Positions 11,605 to 23,636 of a stretch of 64,000 nucleotides of DNA are shown in pieces (the stretch's first letter is position 1; each line of letters opens with the position of its first letter). The notes under the pieces are model-generated. The model searched no databases and was not told the DNA's origin. It was given only the letters and a program-made list of their open reading frames with translations. This DNA is from Phycomyces nitens (Eukaryota > Mucoromycota > Mucoromycetes > Mucorales > Phycomycetaceae): the NCBI GenBank assembly GCA_022702545.1, contig JAHRBC010000003.1, forward strand, positions 7,502,001 through 7,566,000, read 5' to 3'. The position numbers and the translations under genes are program-made.

Positions 11605-12559
11605 GACGGGTTATGGATATGCGTTTTTTTTGTTACTATATGAAGCATGTCAATATCACCATTAGGATACAAAATAGAACAAGAGGTTCCTCACCTACAA
11701 CAAAAAGGTAAATAAAATGGGGGGGAAATGGAAAGAGAGGCAAAATTCCAAATATAGGGGATTTTATATATATTTATATATTTTATATATTATATATTAT
11801 TATTATATTTGTGTTAAATGTCTTGCCACCCCACTACTTTTGGCCAGAAAACAAAACGGCTGGTACACGGATTGGCAATTCATTCTGGCCATTGGAGATC
11901 CTTTAACGAATTCATGAATGATTAATATATATATTCTTGTTCTTGTTCTTCTTGTTCTTGTTCTTGTTGTTAGTCTTAATGGCCATTCATCTCGTTCCAC
12001 TCATTCTACACAAATCCCAAGTGTGAATAAGGGGAACGTCACATGGGCAGGAGGTATCCAATAAAGCAACCATTACCACCATCGTTCTCTTGGAGTGTAA
12101 AGGAATGCTCGGACTTGGTGCTTGGTGGAAAACCAATGGCCATAAAAATTTAAATTGATCATTTGGGTATCACCAAAAAAGACAAACAATAGCGACTTGG
12201 CGCATGGGTCAAGCGACAACGTAGTACGGAAAGAAGGGGAAGCCAACCTTGATCAAACAGAAAAGATGTTGGTTCTTGTAAATTCCTCATATTCTCCCTT
12301 TTCTGTTTTTGAAATCATTTATATAATCACAATACAATATATATATATCTCTCAAGTCTCCTGCGTCTCCAGACTCCCTCTTTGAAGAATAAGCAAAAGA
12401 AAAAAGAAAAACAAGAGAGAGAGAGAGAGAGAGAGTTCTATTTTTACTATCACAATCACAATCACAATCACAATTACAATCACAATAACAATTACAATAA
12501 CAATCGTCAGAATGTGAGAAAGAAAAAAAAATGAAAGAACAATTGATGTGTTACTGTGG
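11605..12559. other. Intergenic DNA with stacked simple repeats
   Basis: This spacer holds AT-rich sequence (11760-11810), a TTCTTG hexamer tract (about 11935-11972), a GA tract (about 12413-12434) and a CACAAT/TACAAT hexamer array (about 12449-12503) a short way downstream of the Bir1 gene. No gene is seen. Confidence 0.5.
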
Positions 12560-14652
12560 CTATTTAACCTCTTTGTTTGCCAATTCAAGCCCTGACAGCA
12601 TCTGCTTGACCTGCCTCTCAATCTCATTAATCTGCTCTTCTCCTCGCCTCTTGACTGCCGCCACCTTGTCTTCCATCAGTGACCTCAAATAGTCCTCTAC
12701 CGTCATTTTCAGCTGCTCCTGTGAAAGTGATCCTTCAAGAGTCTGATGATGTCCTATGTTGGGTTGTGATACCAATCGGCTCTCATCAGCAGCCCTTGAT
12801 CGTTCAATGTGGGGTGTGAATGGAAAGAGTGCCAGCCCAGGAGACCGAGACACACCCGAAGATTTCTGGGGTCTGATGGGTGATGCAAGCCAACTATCGT
12901 CACCCTCCAGGTCAGGAAGTATCGTTCCATGGATAGGTGTCGAAGTAGTAAAGTTCCGTTGATGTCCAGCATAGACAGGAGGCGTAATTTCTCTTGATCT
13001 CTGTCCATTCTCCTCGTCTGTTTCCTTTTCAACCGTCTGTCTCGAATAATCTAGTGCCTGTGCGGATCCTCCAACTATCTTGCGTTTTGATAAGCTCAAG
13101 GTTTTCCTTGCAACTGCCTTCAAGGGGGCTTTTCCCTTTTCCCGTAAAGGAATCTTTGTCTTGTGAGAATCATTTCATATAAAGCATTCGCAAACTTACA
13201 CCAGATTGTTCTCTAGGGAGACCAAGCCAGGGAGGAGTGTTTGACGCATTCGCACCAGGTTCAATACATGTCTTCAAAGGCTCATTTGTCTTTAACGCTT
13301 CTTCGACTGGCTGGGTCAGGTTGTCTGGAAGAATAGGCGCCAATTTCTTGCGTTGTCGCTTGGAGTATGTCAGTAGTACGCTCTTTGGTACCGGAAGTTG
13401 TCTCCTGCCTAGCCCATCCTTGTTTTCAAATGCCTTTGAGATATTCCACACACTGTCTTCAATAAAGTTTTCTCTGGGCGAGTTGGTGCTCTCTGGATCA
13501 ATTCTTCTCTTCTTTCCCGTCTGGCCTGCTACATCTTCTGTCGATGGCGATGCTCTCTTTTTGTCCAGGCTCTTTTGTGGGCTGTTGGTAGCTGGTTTTT
13601 GGATGGTCTGACGAGTCACTCGCTTCGTGATGTCCTTTCCAGTATTCTACATTAGCCCCACAAACCCCACAGTAGAAATAGCAGCAGCAGCAGCAGCAGC
13701 AACAACAACAACAACAACAATAAACACGCCTTTTTTCAATGACTTTATTTGGAATGATGTATTTTTTGTGTTTATACGACTTACTTTGTCCAATTCACTC
13801 ACGGCAGAAACCCAACTATCACGACTACCATTATCATCACTGTCGTCATTTATATCCACAGGATGCGTTTGGAAGAATGGGCAACTTGGCTTCAGTTGCC
13901 TGTGCCTTGCCCTATTCCACAATCCATTAGTCTCTCTTTTATATATACATATAAAACAATAATAATTCAATGGCTATATACCTACACCAGATCAGTAGAC
14001 ATATCCTTGTCTGCGACTGTACAATGACAATAGACACATACTACCTTTGTGTCCTTCTCAGAACTTGGAATGTAACAAAAACCTGCAGCTGCCAACTGGT
14101 GCCAGCCAATTCTGATTCAATATCACCCACAAATATATAGATATAGATATATATATATTCTTGGCTTACTTTGGAAGGTGTAGGAAATTGTCGTCGATTG
14201 AGATCAGATGTTCGGGTTGATTGTGGTGGCCAATTGTTGTCTTTTGAAAAGGTCTTTTGACGCGCCCTTCTCATCGTCTCGCTCCTCGGCCAACTATTGG
14301 AATCTCTAGGATTGACTTTAAGTGATTTCGTACTCTGAGGAAACCCAAGTAGTACCCAGGGGCACAAGGGCGACGAGAGAGAGTGTCGTTCCCTTGGAGA
14401 TGAATTCTGATCCCATTGATCGAGATCGATCTTGCAAAGAAAACATCTTACTGAATCTACTGTCTTTGGTTTCTGAGGGTAGTAGAAGCCTGCGGATGCA
14501 AACTGCGGAATTGTTGTTTTATAAAGGTGGAATATAAAAAAGTGAATCTCAAAGTGGCATCTTACGTCTTCGATAGGAGGGCGCTCTTTGCTCGACCGAG
14601 GCCATTTTGAATTGACACGAAATGAACGAAGGCGATTTGAATAAATGTTCAT
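12560..14652 (-). CDS. BIR1: Bir1/survivin-type chromosomal passenger protein with two BIR domains
   Basis: The start is ATG at 14652 (MNIYSNRLRSF), matching the start of BIR domains; an upstream in-frame extension is hydrophobic and lies in AT-rich DNA. Exons: 14566-14652, 14170-14502, 13988-14095, 13785-13932, 13200-13646, 12560-13153. BIR1 reads WPRSS...FASAGFYYPQ...CFLC...H-x6-C. BIR2 reads RQKTFSKDNNWP...LAAAGFCYIPS...CVYC...H-x6-C, so both zinc-ligand sets are complete. A long Ser/Pro-rich disordered region with basic patches (KKRRID, KRQRKK) follows, and the last 50 residues form a helix (MTVEDYLRSLMEDKVAAVKR). Fungal Bir1 works with Aurora kinase, INCENP and Borealin at centromeres. 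The C-terminal helix is a plausible INCENP/Borealin contact (inference). Confidence 0.88.
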
Positions 14653-15814
14653 GAGCCAAAGGTAACCAAGAAAAAAAATTAATGGGAATTGCCACAATGA
14701 TCATAAAAATGTACAATGGCAGTTTAGAAGAAGAACAAGAACAAAGAAAAAAATGCTAAGTCACACAAGGACAAATCCATTGTGTGTAGTCTACTGATGT
14801 ATACAATATGCCTTCTTTTTTTTAATAATAATAAAACACACACACATAGTGTATCCAATAGACAGTTGCAAGACTTTGGTATCCAAGAGACTGTCTATAA
14901 GCAAAGCCATGCTTGTGTAATTGATCTTTTGAAGCAATTGAAGCACAAATTCCCAAGATATCCATAAAGCAACCACCATGTCTTTATCAATCGACACGGG
15001 TCCTTGTTGCCATGACACTGACATTTTTGGTATACTGATCTACACCCCCCCCCCCCCCTCCCATATTCTGTTGGCAAGTATCGGTTGCCTAGAGATGACT
15101 ATTTCAATAGCTATAGTGTCAATGTACAACTAATTCATCGTAATTTCCAAAAACAGTATGCATTTGCAATCCAAAACAATCAATCATATTTTAAAAAACC
15201 AAAGAATCCTTGAGAATTTTGGTACAATAAGACTGCTTGCCAAATGGTGGTCAAAAGTCGTACGTGAAATATTTGGCACATTAATGCCATTGAGCTGTTG
15301 GCATAAACCTCAAGACATCTAGTCAATATCGATTTTATCCCTTGACGATCCTATTTCTTTTTCTACTATTTTAGGCAAACGATATATATATATATCAATT
15401 CAAGATGGTGAATGTAAGTTTATTTATCAAATAATAATAACCAGGCTTTGGGTGTCGCATACACATAAAGAGTTCGTTTTGGAATCAAGACGTTGGCAAC
15501 CAAGATGTACTATGTGCACGATCAAGGCACAAACTATTTGTTTGGATTATTATTTTTTAAGAATATATATATAAAGTCTATTGGGATCAAATGCTGAGAT
15601 ATAGTAGTACAATCGACCCACATAATGTAATGTGTGCTTTTTTTTTTAAAGATATATATACATATATAAAGATACATGTATGCATTATAGATATGCTTAT
15701 TGTATATCCGTGTGAAAACAGATTATGAAATCAGAATAATATGTGTGTGTGCAAAAGACCATTATTAATGTTGGCAGGTTATGGGCTTTAGATTCCTTGT
15801 CCTGAAAGCATATC
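14653..15814. other. Intergenic, Bir1 promoter / transporter 3' flank
   Basis: AT-rich spacer of 1.16 kb. It contains a run of about 12 C residues at 15047-15058 and AT tracts near 15380-15400 and 15560-15670. No coding frame or RNA gene is recognised. Confidence 0.45.
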
Positions 15815-17073
15815 TCATGCAGAAGAACGGTGCGCAGTAGTATGCATATACCACTTGTGAAGACCGAGTGCCGTTGTCATGCAAACAATAATCGACGCAC
15901 CCAAGACGCTGAAAATATCTGGAAACTGGTGGAAAATGAAGATATCGATCAAGAAGGCAAATGCAACATCATTCATACGCATAAGAGTAGCTAGATAAAA
16001 AAAAATATCATGTTAACAGACTTTATGACATACCCAAAGTCTTACCTGGGCCAGCAGGAGCAAGTTGGAGACTATATATATGTATATAATGGAATTAGCT
16101 GTCTATAAGTGTCAATTGCAATGTATAATTACCCTTGATTGAGTAGACACTGTCCAACAAATGCTGACAGACCAATTACGAGCATTATGCCATAATCACT
16201 TAGGCTCTCGAGAGGGGTATACTCCTGAAGGAGGAAAAGCCCTACAGGACTGAGAATGGATGCAATGGCTCCAAAGTATACTACGTGCACCATAAAATGA
16301 GCACCCTTTCCAACCTTTCGTACTGTGACATAGGATATGGCAGACATTATGGCTCCCAAAAGAGCACAAAAGATCGCAAACAATCTGCCCAGATCGCTCG
16401 TCTCATCGACCACGGCACCCTCCTGTGGGCCAAACAGAAACGGGGGTTTGGATACAAGCACCACGCCAAACATACAGAGCGAAGCACATACGCCATCAAA
16501 GAATGAAAAGCTTTCTCCAAGCGCAATAGATGCAAAGATTGCTGTAAATGTAGGTCCCAAGAAAAAGACAACTGGACAGAAAACCAGATATGATGAACAC
16601 AATATCCCTGCTAAAGATCTGTAGTATTTACCTGTAGCATCAGCAAGAGGGAGCTTTGTTACGCTGTAGAACAGACAAGCCAGACCGCAAGTGCCAGCCA
16701 AACCACGGACAAAAAGCCATCCCCGAATACCCCGCCTTCCCAATGGATTCACTTTCAGAATTGCACACCCAATAAGGCCAAATAATGTCTGGATCGCTGA
16801 TCTAGCAAACACGATCTGGAAAGAGGGGAACCGTGCACCTCCGAGTTTGACAAACAAAGACATTGTAGAGAATCCGAGGGCAGACAAGGTCATTAGGGCT
16901 AAACCGATCAACTCTCCTCGGCCAAGGTGGCGGTGATCTGCAATTGCCTGACTGGTGGCTGCAATTGGGCCGGTTTGGGGTATCAATGGAGTCGATTCAT
17001 TTACAATCGTCACACTCTCTGGGACTTCATGGACCACCTTGCGGGTTCCGTCAGGCTCGGTGAATTGCGACAT
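15815..17073 (-). CDS. EamA/DMT-superfamily (SLC35G-like) membrane transporter
   Basis: ATG at 17073 (MSQFTEPDGTRKVVHEVPES) opens a hydrophilic N-tail of about 50 residues. About ten membrane helices follow in two EamA halves: LIGLALMTLSALGFSTMSLFVK, then RGIRGWLFVRGLAGTCGLACL and the DAT/VVFFLGPTFTAIFA junction typical of the family, then LFAIFCALLGAIMSAISYVTV and the last helices to LGLHKWYMHTTAHRSSA. Exons: 16632-17073, 16133-16571, 16046-16071 (a 26-base microexon), 15815-15990; the frame is kept at every join. Substrates of this family vary (nucleotide sugars, drugs, metabolites), and nothing here fixes one. Confidence 0.85.
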
Positions 17074-20000
17074 GAGGAATTGTCTGTCTCTCAGGCAACA
17101 GGGGCAAAACCAACTTCTTTAAACCATAAAAAGACAGATATGATGTCATCAAGATTTGAGAGATTTAGTTGTATTTTGTAATTGATCAAATCTATCGTGT
17201 TCATACATGGTAATTGGCTGGTAACACCTTGTGTCGATTGTCCAATCGCTTTTTCAGTGTACAAATCTAGATGATCTAAAATTATAAAGATTTATAAGGT
17301 CTTTAATGTATTTTACAAAAAGAAAGATCAAGGTATAGAGATAGTATAGTCCAAATATCAGTTTTTGAATAGCCAAAAAAAAGATGACTTGCTATTTGAG
17401 CCAATCTGCTCGACTTTGTTCTTTAATATCCTGTCTAAATATCGTACTTGCACCTATTATTAAATACAAAAAAAGAAAAGAGCCAAGTATGATTGTAAGC
17501 AAGTAATTAATAGACCCTAGATTCTATATATTCGTCAAGTGTAGTATGGATAGTCTGCCTAATAAATAAATGATGGTCCATGTTTTCAAGAGTTTGTTTT
17601 TGGTAAAACGAATCATTGTGTACTCTTGTAGCTCTCCATGCTTTATTCGGACAGATAAAGGCCAGATGATTGTTGTAAGGAGGTAATGGAGTATATAGCC
17701 TAGCTCCATGTTACAAAATTCGTCATGTTTATCTTTTATGTCAAGTGTTGAATCAAAAGTGTTTTTTTTTAAAAAAAACGCATTGCCACTAAATATGTTG
17801 TACCAAAAAAATGATAGCCAAATGTACACTACCAACCTTTTGATAGCTGAAGATGATAAATGATACTTTATTCTAGTGTATTCTACATAGATAATGTGGA
17901 CTCTTATCACCACTAGAAAGTATTACTAATAAGCGTATCTGCCCCAACCGACTGTCAGTTGGACTGGCCGAACGACTTGTTGTTTTCTGTTTAGATCTTG
18001 GCGCACCTGTTTGTGTTTTCCCACGAAAACAGAAAATGACAAAATGATTGAGTATGTGTTTACCAAGTAGCCACGTTTGTTATTTGCATTATCAAGCCCA
18101 ACCTTTTGTTTCTTGTAAACACCGTAAATATCCTTGGATTTTTGTGCCATTTGAAATATCTGGTCAACTATGTTTTCCCAAGCTTTGTTTTTGATTTGAA
18201 AAATGTAGATTTCTACAAGACTATGCTTAAAACTAGGTTGAAATAAAACAAATCTTTTGTATCCTGTTTCATTTGTAGAAAGTATAGTGGACAAGTGCGT
18301 AGAAATGTTTTCGAGTCAATGTGTTCTTGGGCAAAGCTTTACACAATTTTCTACAACAAGTAAATTTTCTACAACTTTGATAATTGTCGGCGATATTACA
18401 TTTGAGTCTCCACTTAAACACCTTTACAAATATAGAGAACCCAAAATTCCTAAAGATATTCACCTTTCTTTTTACCACTGTACTTGTACCTTCCAAGTAC
18501 CTACAAGTCAAATATTTCTACTTGTGCACTGCGCTTGTGCCTTTTTATTTATTTTATATAATTTTTATACTGGCTATATAATACTGTCTTTTAATGGATT
18601 TTCAAACAATTCGGAAATGATACAAGGTTTTAAAAAAGTAGAATTTAATAGGGGGGGTTTCATTAATCCAATTTGTTTTTAATTTTAATTTTATTGGTTT
18701 GAGTTTTATTTATTAACCAATAATACTTGGTTTGCAAAAAAAGAAAGAAAACTATCATTGAGTCCCCCCTTTCTAATATCTTTTTAATTTTCTAGTACTT
18801 TAAATCCTAGACGAATAAAAAGACCCCTTGACACACTTTTCAAAAATAGAAATAGAAATAAAAATATCTATATTTCTTTAATATTTGGCATCTGGCTTGC
18901 CAGTGTACCTGGCTATAGTAAAACAGCATACATATTGCATTTATGTCTACGGTCTTTGTCTATTTTACGTGTCAGAGCATTACATGTCAGGGCAGCTCGT
19001 AAGAAGACTGGCCTGGAAATACAAATGATCCTTTCTTTTTTAATTTTTACTTGAAAAAAAGAGAGAGAGATGACTGACACTCTTGGGACTAGACTTGTAC
19101 AAGAACAGGAGTCCCAAAGAAGTATTCGACTGTATGAACTCGGAAAATCCTTTTATGGGTCCATAGTGTATAACAGTGTCGGGATAGTGTTGTTATACCA
19201 AGTACAGGGTTGGATAGACTGAAATAAGATGAGGCAACGTCTGAAAAAAAAACATGGCGTCCGAGATAAGACATGCAAAGAGGTCAATGTTGACATGTTC
19301 TCTTGTCTGTGAATAAGTTTTGCGAGAAAAAATAAAAGAATGTATCCAGAACAAATCTAAATTAAAATATGATGGAATAGAGAGGTCAAGATAAAGATCT
19401 CAAGCTGGTATATGAAAAAAAAAGATATAATACAAGGACATTTGATCGAATATTACTACATTTCAAGACATCATTTTGACATTTTGTCCTGTGTACAAAG
19501 TACAAAGGTCCGGAAGCATTTTGCTGGATATTCGGGTGAACACTAAACATAAAATAACCGGTTGGCTTGGTTTATCAATCGAAATATCCAAAGTTTCTGT
19601 TGGTAAATGTGTAATGCATGGAATCAGAATTACCCACCTGAAATATGCAATTTTCAACCTGCTACAAATCAGTCTAGCCAATTATATGGTGCTAAAAATA
19701 AAATAATATGTCAAAGAAAGCAATACCAAACTAAAAATAGGTTTGGAGCCGGATAGTATCGGTAAAGAAGTATATAGGATTATCTTCAAGGTAAAAATCT
19801 ACAAAGTGATCTAATTGGAATCAAGGAATTTTACATGGGAATTTTCAAATATGAATATTACCCATTTGGTTTTTGGTGAATAGGAATTGTACAACGAATG
19901 ACAATTGATCAATTGCAAAAAAAAATAATTGTACCAGAACCCTGTAGACTTTTTTTTGGTTTTGAAAACAAGAGGTTTCCTTGAAATGTCAGAACTCGAG

Positions 20001-20818
20001 ACTTTTTTTTAAAGGAAAAAAAAAGGAATAAGGATTCAACTAGGTAATGTGCATTTCCAGGATTTCTGTAAGCACAGGTCCCAGGCATATCGATATACAC
20101 AGAAACCCCAATTTGAGAGAAAGATTCTCGATTACAACCCTGATCATGATTTACAGTAACCGTTTTTCAGTAGAGTCAATGGTGGCAAGACTTGTTACAC
20201 CACAAAAGCGAGGGTCTAGCCCAAAATGTCTTGATAAACTACCTATATCAAGCAAAATGTTTCAATTCATTTATAGACTATAATTATTTGGAGACCTCTG
20301 AAAAGGTCTTTTTTCTTTTTTTGGCGGTTTTACAGTATATGGGTAATTGATATATAGACATTCATTGGTTTCCTAGAGATCAAGTATAACATATATATGT
20401 ATATATGTATATATGTATGTATTCTTTCAGAATGTAATATGTATTTTAGAAATAACTAGGAGCTATAATGATAGACAGATATTTATATACAAACTCAAAC
20501 TATGTGCGCTAGAGATATTATGGTAAAGCATTGACAATTGCTAAAAAGAAAGAATATACTGCCTCTAATACGAAATCTAATGTTGAAATATTCCCCACAA
20601 ATATGCAAATTGTTTCCTTGATCGATAGACCGATCAATTCGGCTAATTTCTCAATTGATGTGTAGAGTTGATAGCAAGGTACATTCCATTATACTCTTTA
20701 ATATTCCTAAAAGGCAAAAAAAATGGAGGGCTCTATAGGTTTTTTTTTAAAAAAGAATAGTACAACATTGGACTTTACAGTCCAATTATATTATTATTAT
20801 TGTTGTTGTTATTGTTAT
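17074..20818. other. Large AT-rich gene-poor region
   Basis: About 3.7 kb between the transporter and the LysM gene. Apart from the weak minus-strand frames around 17.5-18.5 kb (listed separately), only short low-complexity frames are seen. It contains many poly-A/T stretches, a TATATGTA array (about 20390-20425), and scattered inverted A/T runs such as TTTTTTTTTAAAAAA at about 20740. No tRNA or rRNA was recognised. Confidence 0.5.
17926..18294 (-). CDS. Doubtful small gene or gene relic
   Basis: A minus-strand frame of 122 codons ends at 17926 and carries a plausible 57-base intron (TTG|GTAAACAC ... AAACAG|GTGCGC, about 18008-18064). A spliced form starting at the internal MAQKSKDIYGVYKKQK would be about 55 residues, ending in VQLTVGWGRYAY. 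Frames of similar character lie on either side on the same strand (17524-17913 and 18269-18511), which could be further exons of one decayed gene. No domain is recognised. Base composition is somewhat less AT-rich than the surroundings. Confidence 0.25.
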   Translation of the reverse strand: MSTILSTNETGYKRFVLFQPSFKHSLVEIYIFQIKNKAWENIVDQIFQMAQKSKDIYGVYKKQKVGLDNANNKRGYLVNTYSIILSFSVFVGKHKQVRQDLNRKQQVVRPVQLTVGWGRYAY

Positions 20819-22168
20819 TTAAAGCTCAGGAACAACGCGCTTGCAGCCATAGGCACTTCTGCCAGCGTGGCAGTCGTCGTAAGACTGGCAACATCTAATG
20901 CAGTAGTGGTTGATATCAGGCTCGACCAGGTTGACATAGTAAGGGTAACCACTGCAGATAGAGTTGGGAGGGGAACCGGCACCGTGGTTGTCATACTGTC
21001 CTCCACCGTCCTTGCTGGAAAGGCTGTAGGCATCACGGTTCATCTGGCCAGTGACCTGGACAAATCCGGCAGCAGTGTTGGTCTGGTAGTTGGCAGACTT
21101 GATGAAACCAGCAGGGAAAATACGGGCACCGGGAGCATTGACGTTAGGCTTGGTGCAGAAGACAGCAGCATCCTTCTCGGATCTAGCAATTGCATCGGTA
21201 TCGATCTTTCCGCCGTTGTTGTCCTTGTTTCCGGGAGACTTTGGCAAGAAGATACAGAAGTTGCTGGCGTTCTCAACGTCGAGGGTCAAACCAGATGGGC
21301 CAGTGACACCGGTACTGGGGTTGGTAGGGACGGCAGTAGGAGCAGCAGTGGTCTTGGTCTTGGTGTTGGTCTTGGTGCTGGGGACGATATCGCAAATGTT
21401 GTTCAATGTGTCAATAACACAGGTGTTTGTGAACAAGTTGCAGCAGCTTTTTTTTAAATAGAAATTGGATGAGCATTTTGGTCAAGGTATACAAATCATT
21501 TACTTACTAGACACCGGGGCAGTCATCGTTGCTAGTGCACTGATCGATTGGGGTGGGCTTGGTAACGATGGTGGTGGTGGTCTTCTTGGTGGTGGTCTTC
21601 TTGGTAGTGGTACCCTTCTTGGTGGTAGTACCCTTCTTGGTAGTGGTACCCTTCTTGGTGGTAGTACCCTTCTTGGTGGTGGTACCCTTCTTGGTGGTGG
21701 TCTTCTTGGTGGTGGTCTTGATGACGCTGGAAGAGGTAACAGGAGCACTATAAAAGAAAATGATGAGAAAAAAACATAATATTTTATTGTACAAAATCAA
21801 TTCAATTACCTCAAACACAAGGCCTGACCAATGTACAAGTTGGTACACTTGCTGTTGACTATCAAAGAAATTTATTAGTCCAGGCACATGAAAAAGTTGA
21901 CATTTTGATTTATTTACCCGCAGGGTTCCACTTCTTGATATCGCTAGTATTGAGCTTAAAGGCCTTTGCGACAATAGAACACTAGATAAATGTAGAGATT
22001 AATAAATGTTATAAGAATTTCTAGCGTAATACATACAGTGTCATTGGGCTCAACAATGTAGGTCTTCTTGCAAGTAACAGTGTAGACGACATTGGACTTT
22101 GGGGTAGCAGCCTCTGTTACAGAGAGAGCGGCAAGGCAGAGCACGGCAAGGCTCAAAAAACTACGCAT
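20819..22168 (-). CDS. Secreted LysM-domain protein with Thr/Lys linker and Cys-rich C-terminal domain
   Basis: Exons: 22037-22168, 21918-21981, 21810-21858, 21508-21747, 20819-21446. Residues 1-20 (MRSFLSLAVLCLAALSVTEA) form a signal peptide. A LysM domain follows: YTVTCKKTYIVEPNDTCSIV, then DIKKWNP, CTNLYIGQALCL. LysM binds chitin oligomers. A low-complexity linker of repeated TTTKKG/TTTKK units is likely O-glycosylated. Next come a short Cys motif (CTSNDDCPGVYCCNLFTNTC) and a C-terminal domain of about 170 residues with FCIFLPKSPGNK, DGGGQYDNHGAGSPP and CIRCCQSYDDCHAGRSAYGC, a pattern I know from uncharacterised secreted fungal proteins. It is probably extracellular or cell-wall bound. Whether it protects hyphal chitin or acts in host interaction cannot be told. 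Confidence 0.88.
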
Positions 22169-22491
22169 GTTTAATTGACGTTACAGGGATTGGAAGGAGG
22201 GAGGGAAAGAAAGGAAAGGAAAAGGAAGGAAAGAAGAGGTGGTGGGTCCAATTTATGAAGGGAAAAACCAGGCGCTTTATACTGCTCTTTCGACCTGAAC
22301 CTCGGTAGTTCCATAACCCATCAAATAAGTATTTGAGTCGTACAAGCTGGGCCATTGAAGGGCGGGACTTTTTTATTTTATTTTATCTTGCAGCGGCTAC
22401 CACGTTATGACTGGCAAACATTTTACTTGCTGTACTTATTTAGAACTTTACTCCTAACAAGATCACAAGAAGACAAAAAGACTAATTCTTG

Positions 22492-22806
22492 ATGGCGTTC
22501 AAGGAGACCGAAACACCACTTGGGCTAATGGCCCTAAACAACAGACGGTGGTTGCGAGCCACAAATGTCGGCACTGACAACGGAGTCTATATAAAACAAA
22601 GGCTATCGACTGAAGATAGGTATTGCGACACGAGCCTTCTCATCGGCCGCCAACAACACGTAGATCTTCTTGTGTTCCATTTGCAGACTACCGACAATCC
22701 TCTCATTTACTTCTTTTAGAGAACATTTGTTATTTATATTCTCCTTTGGCGCACAAACCCTGGAAGATCTTCTGTTGGCTTGAGTAATGTTATTTTGAGC
22801 AACCAA
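22492..22806. other. Overlapping opposed short ORFs, coding status unresolved
   Basis: This stretch has higher GC than its flanks and is open on both strands. The plus frame from ATG at 22492 reads MAFKETETPLGLMALNNRRW for about 75 residues. The minus frame to 22603 ends GSLQMEHKKIYVLLAADEKA plus eleven residues and lacks an ATG. One strand may hold a short gene or an exon, but I cannot choose. It lies between divergent genes: the LysM gene promoter and the C2orf76-like 3' end. Confidence 0.25.
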
Positions 22807-22911
22807 GTTATTTTATTTTTGAATACAACGTGCTTCTTCTCCAACCACAGCAAGTGTCTTTACTAAAACAGAACCAAACTATTTATCGAGACTAATTGAA
22901 ATCCCCAAAGA

Positions 22912-23636
22912 CTACCATTTCATATCGGGATTCTTTTTAAATGCCTCGTATGCTTCCCTGTTAAAAAAAGAAAGCTCGGCTTCGTTTTCTATTTGAAATA
23001 AAGTTAGAATAAATCTATTTCTAGTACAATTCATATAATCTGTGGTCTTACCAATTCCCAACCATCCCAAGGTGGCCGAATCATCCGAGAGAATGAGATG
23101 CTTGTCGTCTTCCATGTTAATAATCAGATTTTGGGTCTAAAATATAGATTTTTTTAGAGACATTTTTATATGAATATATATATATATATATCAATAAGTG
23201 CATAATGGAAACCCAGGAATCTCGATATTATTATTATTTTACCTTGTGTCCATGGGCAACTGTGTATAGCTTGAGTGTATCTATGTAAATGGTAGTGTCA
23301 ATTGGCTGCAATCAAACCATCTTTTTCTTTTCTTTTTGATCTATAAAAACCAAGATCCAACTAGCTTACCAAATTCTACGCTCAGATAGGGCTTCCAGCC
23401 TGACGTTGTGCGAATGGCTAGGATGGCGCGGGTGAGTGGGGTTTATACACGTGTAATGATATGATATTATGCTTACTCTCGCGGATAAGGGCTTTTAATT
23501 CTCCAACTGTAGTATTCTCGAGATTAATGTGCTTCAGAATTGCATTCTTGCATGTCCTGTACTCAAATGACTTGATGCATCTCACGGTGATGATTGCATC
23601 AGTAGAAGGTCTTGCGTGATTTGTCAAATTGTCCAT
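22912..23636 (-). CDS. C2orf76/UPF0538 family ubiquitin-like-fold protein
   Basis: ATG at 23636 (MDNLTNHARPSTDAIITVRC) starts a four- or five-exon gene ending at 22912. The spliced protein reads ITVRCIKSFEYRTCKNAILK, then NLENTTVGELKALIRE, IRTTSGWKPYLSVEFDTLKL, YTVAHGHKTQNLI, MEDDKHLIL, and ends with ENEAELSFFNREAYEAFKKN plus PDMKW. This matches the order of conserved blocks in human C2orf76 (ITVRLIRSFEHRN, LVLSLEDDERLLL, ETEIAFF, Y..Y..NP). The family has no firmly established function. Splices: GAGA|GTAAG, TTTG|GTAAGC, CAAG|GTAAAA and ATTG|GTAAGA donors, all in frame. Length of about 125 aa equals that of the animal protein. Confidence 0.85.

Noticed and set aside
12449..12503. CRISPR-like array
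   Set aside because: Units are only 6 bases with no spacers; an ordinary microsatellite in a eukaryotic genome.
15047..15058. Run of C residues, possibly an assembly join or G-quadruplex
   Set aside because: A single C-run without partner G-runs; flanks are continuous and no gene is broken.
20723..21457. 244-codon plus-strand frame, Val/Gly-rich
   Set aside because: Antisense of the LysM protein's C-terminal exon, whose Cys and Gly motifs are clearly the coding ones.
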